Positions 63,955 to 64,000 of a stretch of 64,000 bases of DNA are shown here, one piece after another (within the stretch, counting starts at the first letter, position 1; each line of letters starts with the position of its first letter). The stretch comes from Methylocaldum szegediense (GTDB lineage Bacteria; Pseudomonadota; Gammaproteobacteria; Methylococcales; Methylococcaceae): assembly GCF_949769195.1 (NCBI RefSeq), contig NZ_OX458333.1:4126001-4190000 (forward strand), written 5' to 3'. The notes under the pieces were generated by a model that had not been told where the DNA came from, made no database searches, and saw only the letters and a list, made by a program, of their open reading frames with translations. A program made the translations under genes and the position numbers.

Positions 63955-64000
63955 ATGAGGACCGAATTTGGTTTGCGTAATTTCGAGCGGTTCGAAGATG
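63955..64000 (+). CDS. Possible start of the next gene (cut by window edge)
   Basis: ATG 3 bases after the last GT4 stop, open to the edge (15 codons, starts MRTEFGLRNFERFED). Too short to identify; included only because tight spacing is the rule in this cluster. An alternative ATGA at 63948 stops after 10 codons. Confidence 0.3.
   Translation, partial: MRTEFGLRNFERFED

Overview
The window is a chromosomal segment of a moderately GC-rich gammaproteobacterium that is almost certainly a methylotroph, most likely a methanotroph of the Methylococcaceae type. The pointers are a block matching mxaRSACKL (maturation of the calcium-dependent methanol dehydrogenase), a cytochrome P460-family protein, dihydroxyacetone kinase genes, and otherwise standard gammaproteobacterial gene neighbourhoods (glnA-ntrB-ntrC, yibN/secB/gpsA beside gpmI-envC-ctpA, rpsU-yqeY-dnaG-rpoD followed by tRNA-Ile2). 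Genus assignment is inference; no 16S gene is present.

Layout. 1-3.5 kb: end of glnA and ntrBC (nitrogen control) with an NtrC-type operator and a sigma-54-like promoter in front of ntrB. 3.7-6.7 kb: glycogen phosphorylase and trmL. 6.7-13.4 kb: gpsA, secB, a membrane rhodanese and an ArsR regulator on the minus strand, diverging from gpmI-envC-ctpA. 13.9-24.1 kb: sulfur assimilation (cysI plus DUF934 partner, cysB, APS-type cysH) interspersed with an NhaD antiporter, a DAACS carboxylate transporter, a PepSY-like lipoprotein, a cytochrome P460-like protein and a 7Fe ferredoxin. 24.4-26.5 kb: groESL with a CIRCE operator. 26.7-32.2 kb: mxaRSACKL plus a DUF2905 gene as one tightly packed minus-strand operon, without mxaFJGI. 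32.3-35.5 kb: a small membrane protein, a RibD_C-type reductase, a pteridine-reductase-like SDR, folK and folB. 35.6-41.9 kb: plsY, tsaD and the macromolecular synthesis operon with tRNA-Ile2(CAT). 42.2-44.8 kb: dhaK and dhaL, convergent rather than in an operon, and an HAD-IIA phosphatase.

The accessory parts are 44.8-47.6 kb (a broken HEPN-type gene, an IS481-family insertion, tRNA-Arg(CCT)) and 52.9-55.4 kb (clustered hairpins, a predicted circularly permuted papain-fold protein, an IS982-like element with a nonsense codon, and a REP-like palindrome touching the IS end). Between them lie a short-form large NAD-glutamate dehydrogenase and an RsbW/RsbV-like pair. From 55.4 kb to the end is a polysaccharide cluster: an O-antigen ligase/polymerase-like protein, two GT2 enzymes, a CorA transporter, a VTT-domain membrane protein and three tandem paralogous GT4 glycosyltransferases with overlapping ends; the cluster runs off the right edge.

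I found no CRISPR array and no complete novel multi-gene defence system. The least explained items are the permuted papain-fold candidate at 53.5 kb, the detached mxaRSACKL block, the opposed dhaK/dhaL pair and the frameshifted HEPN gene.
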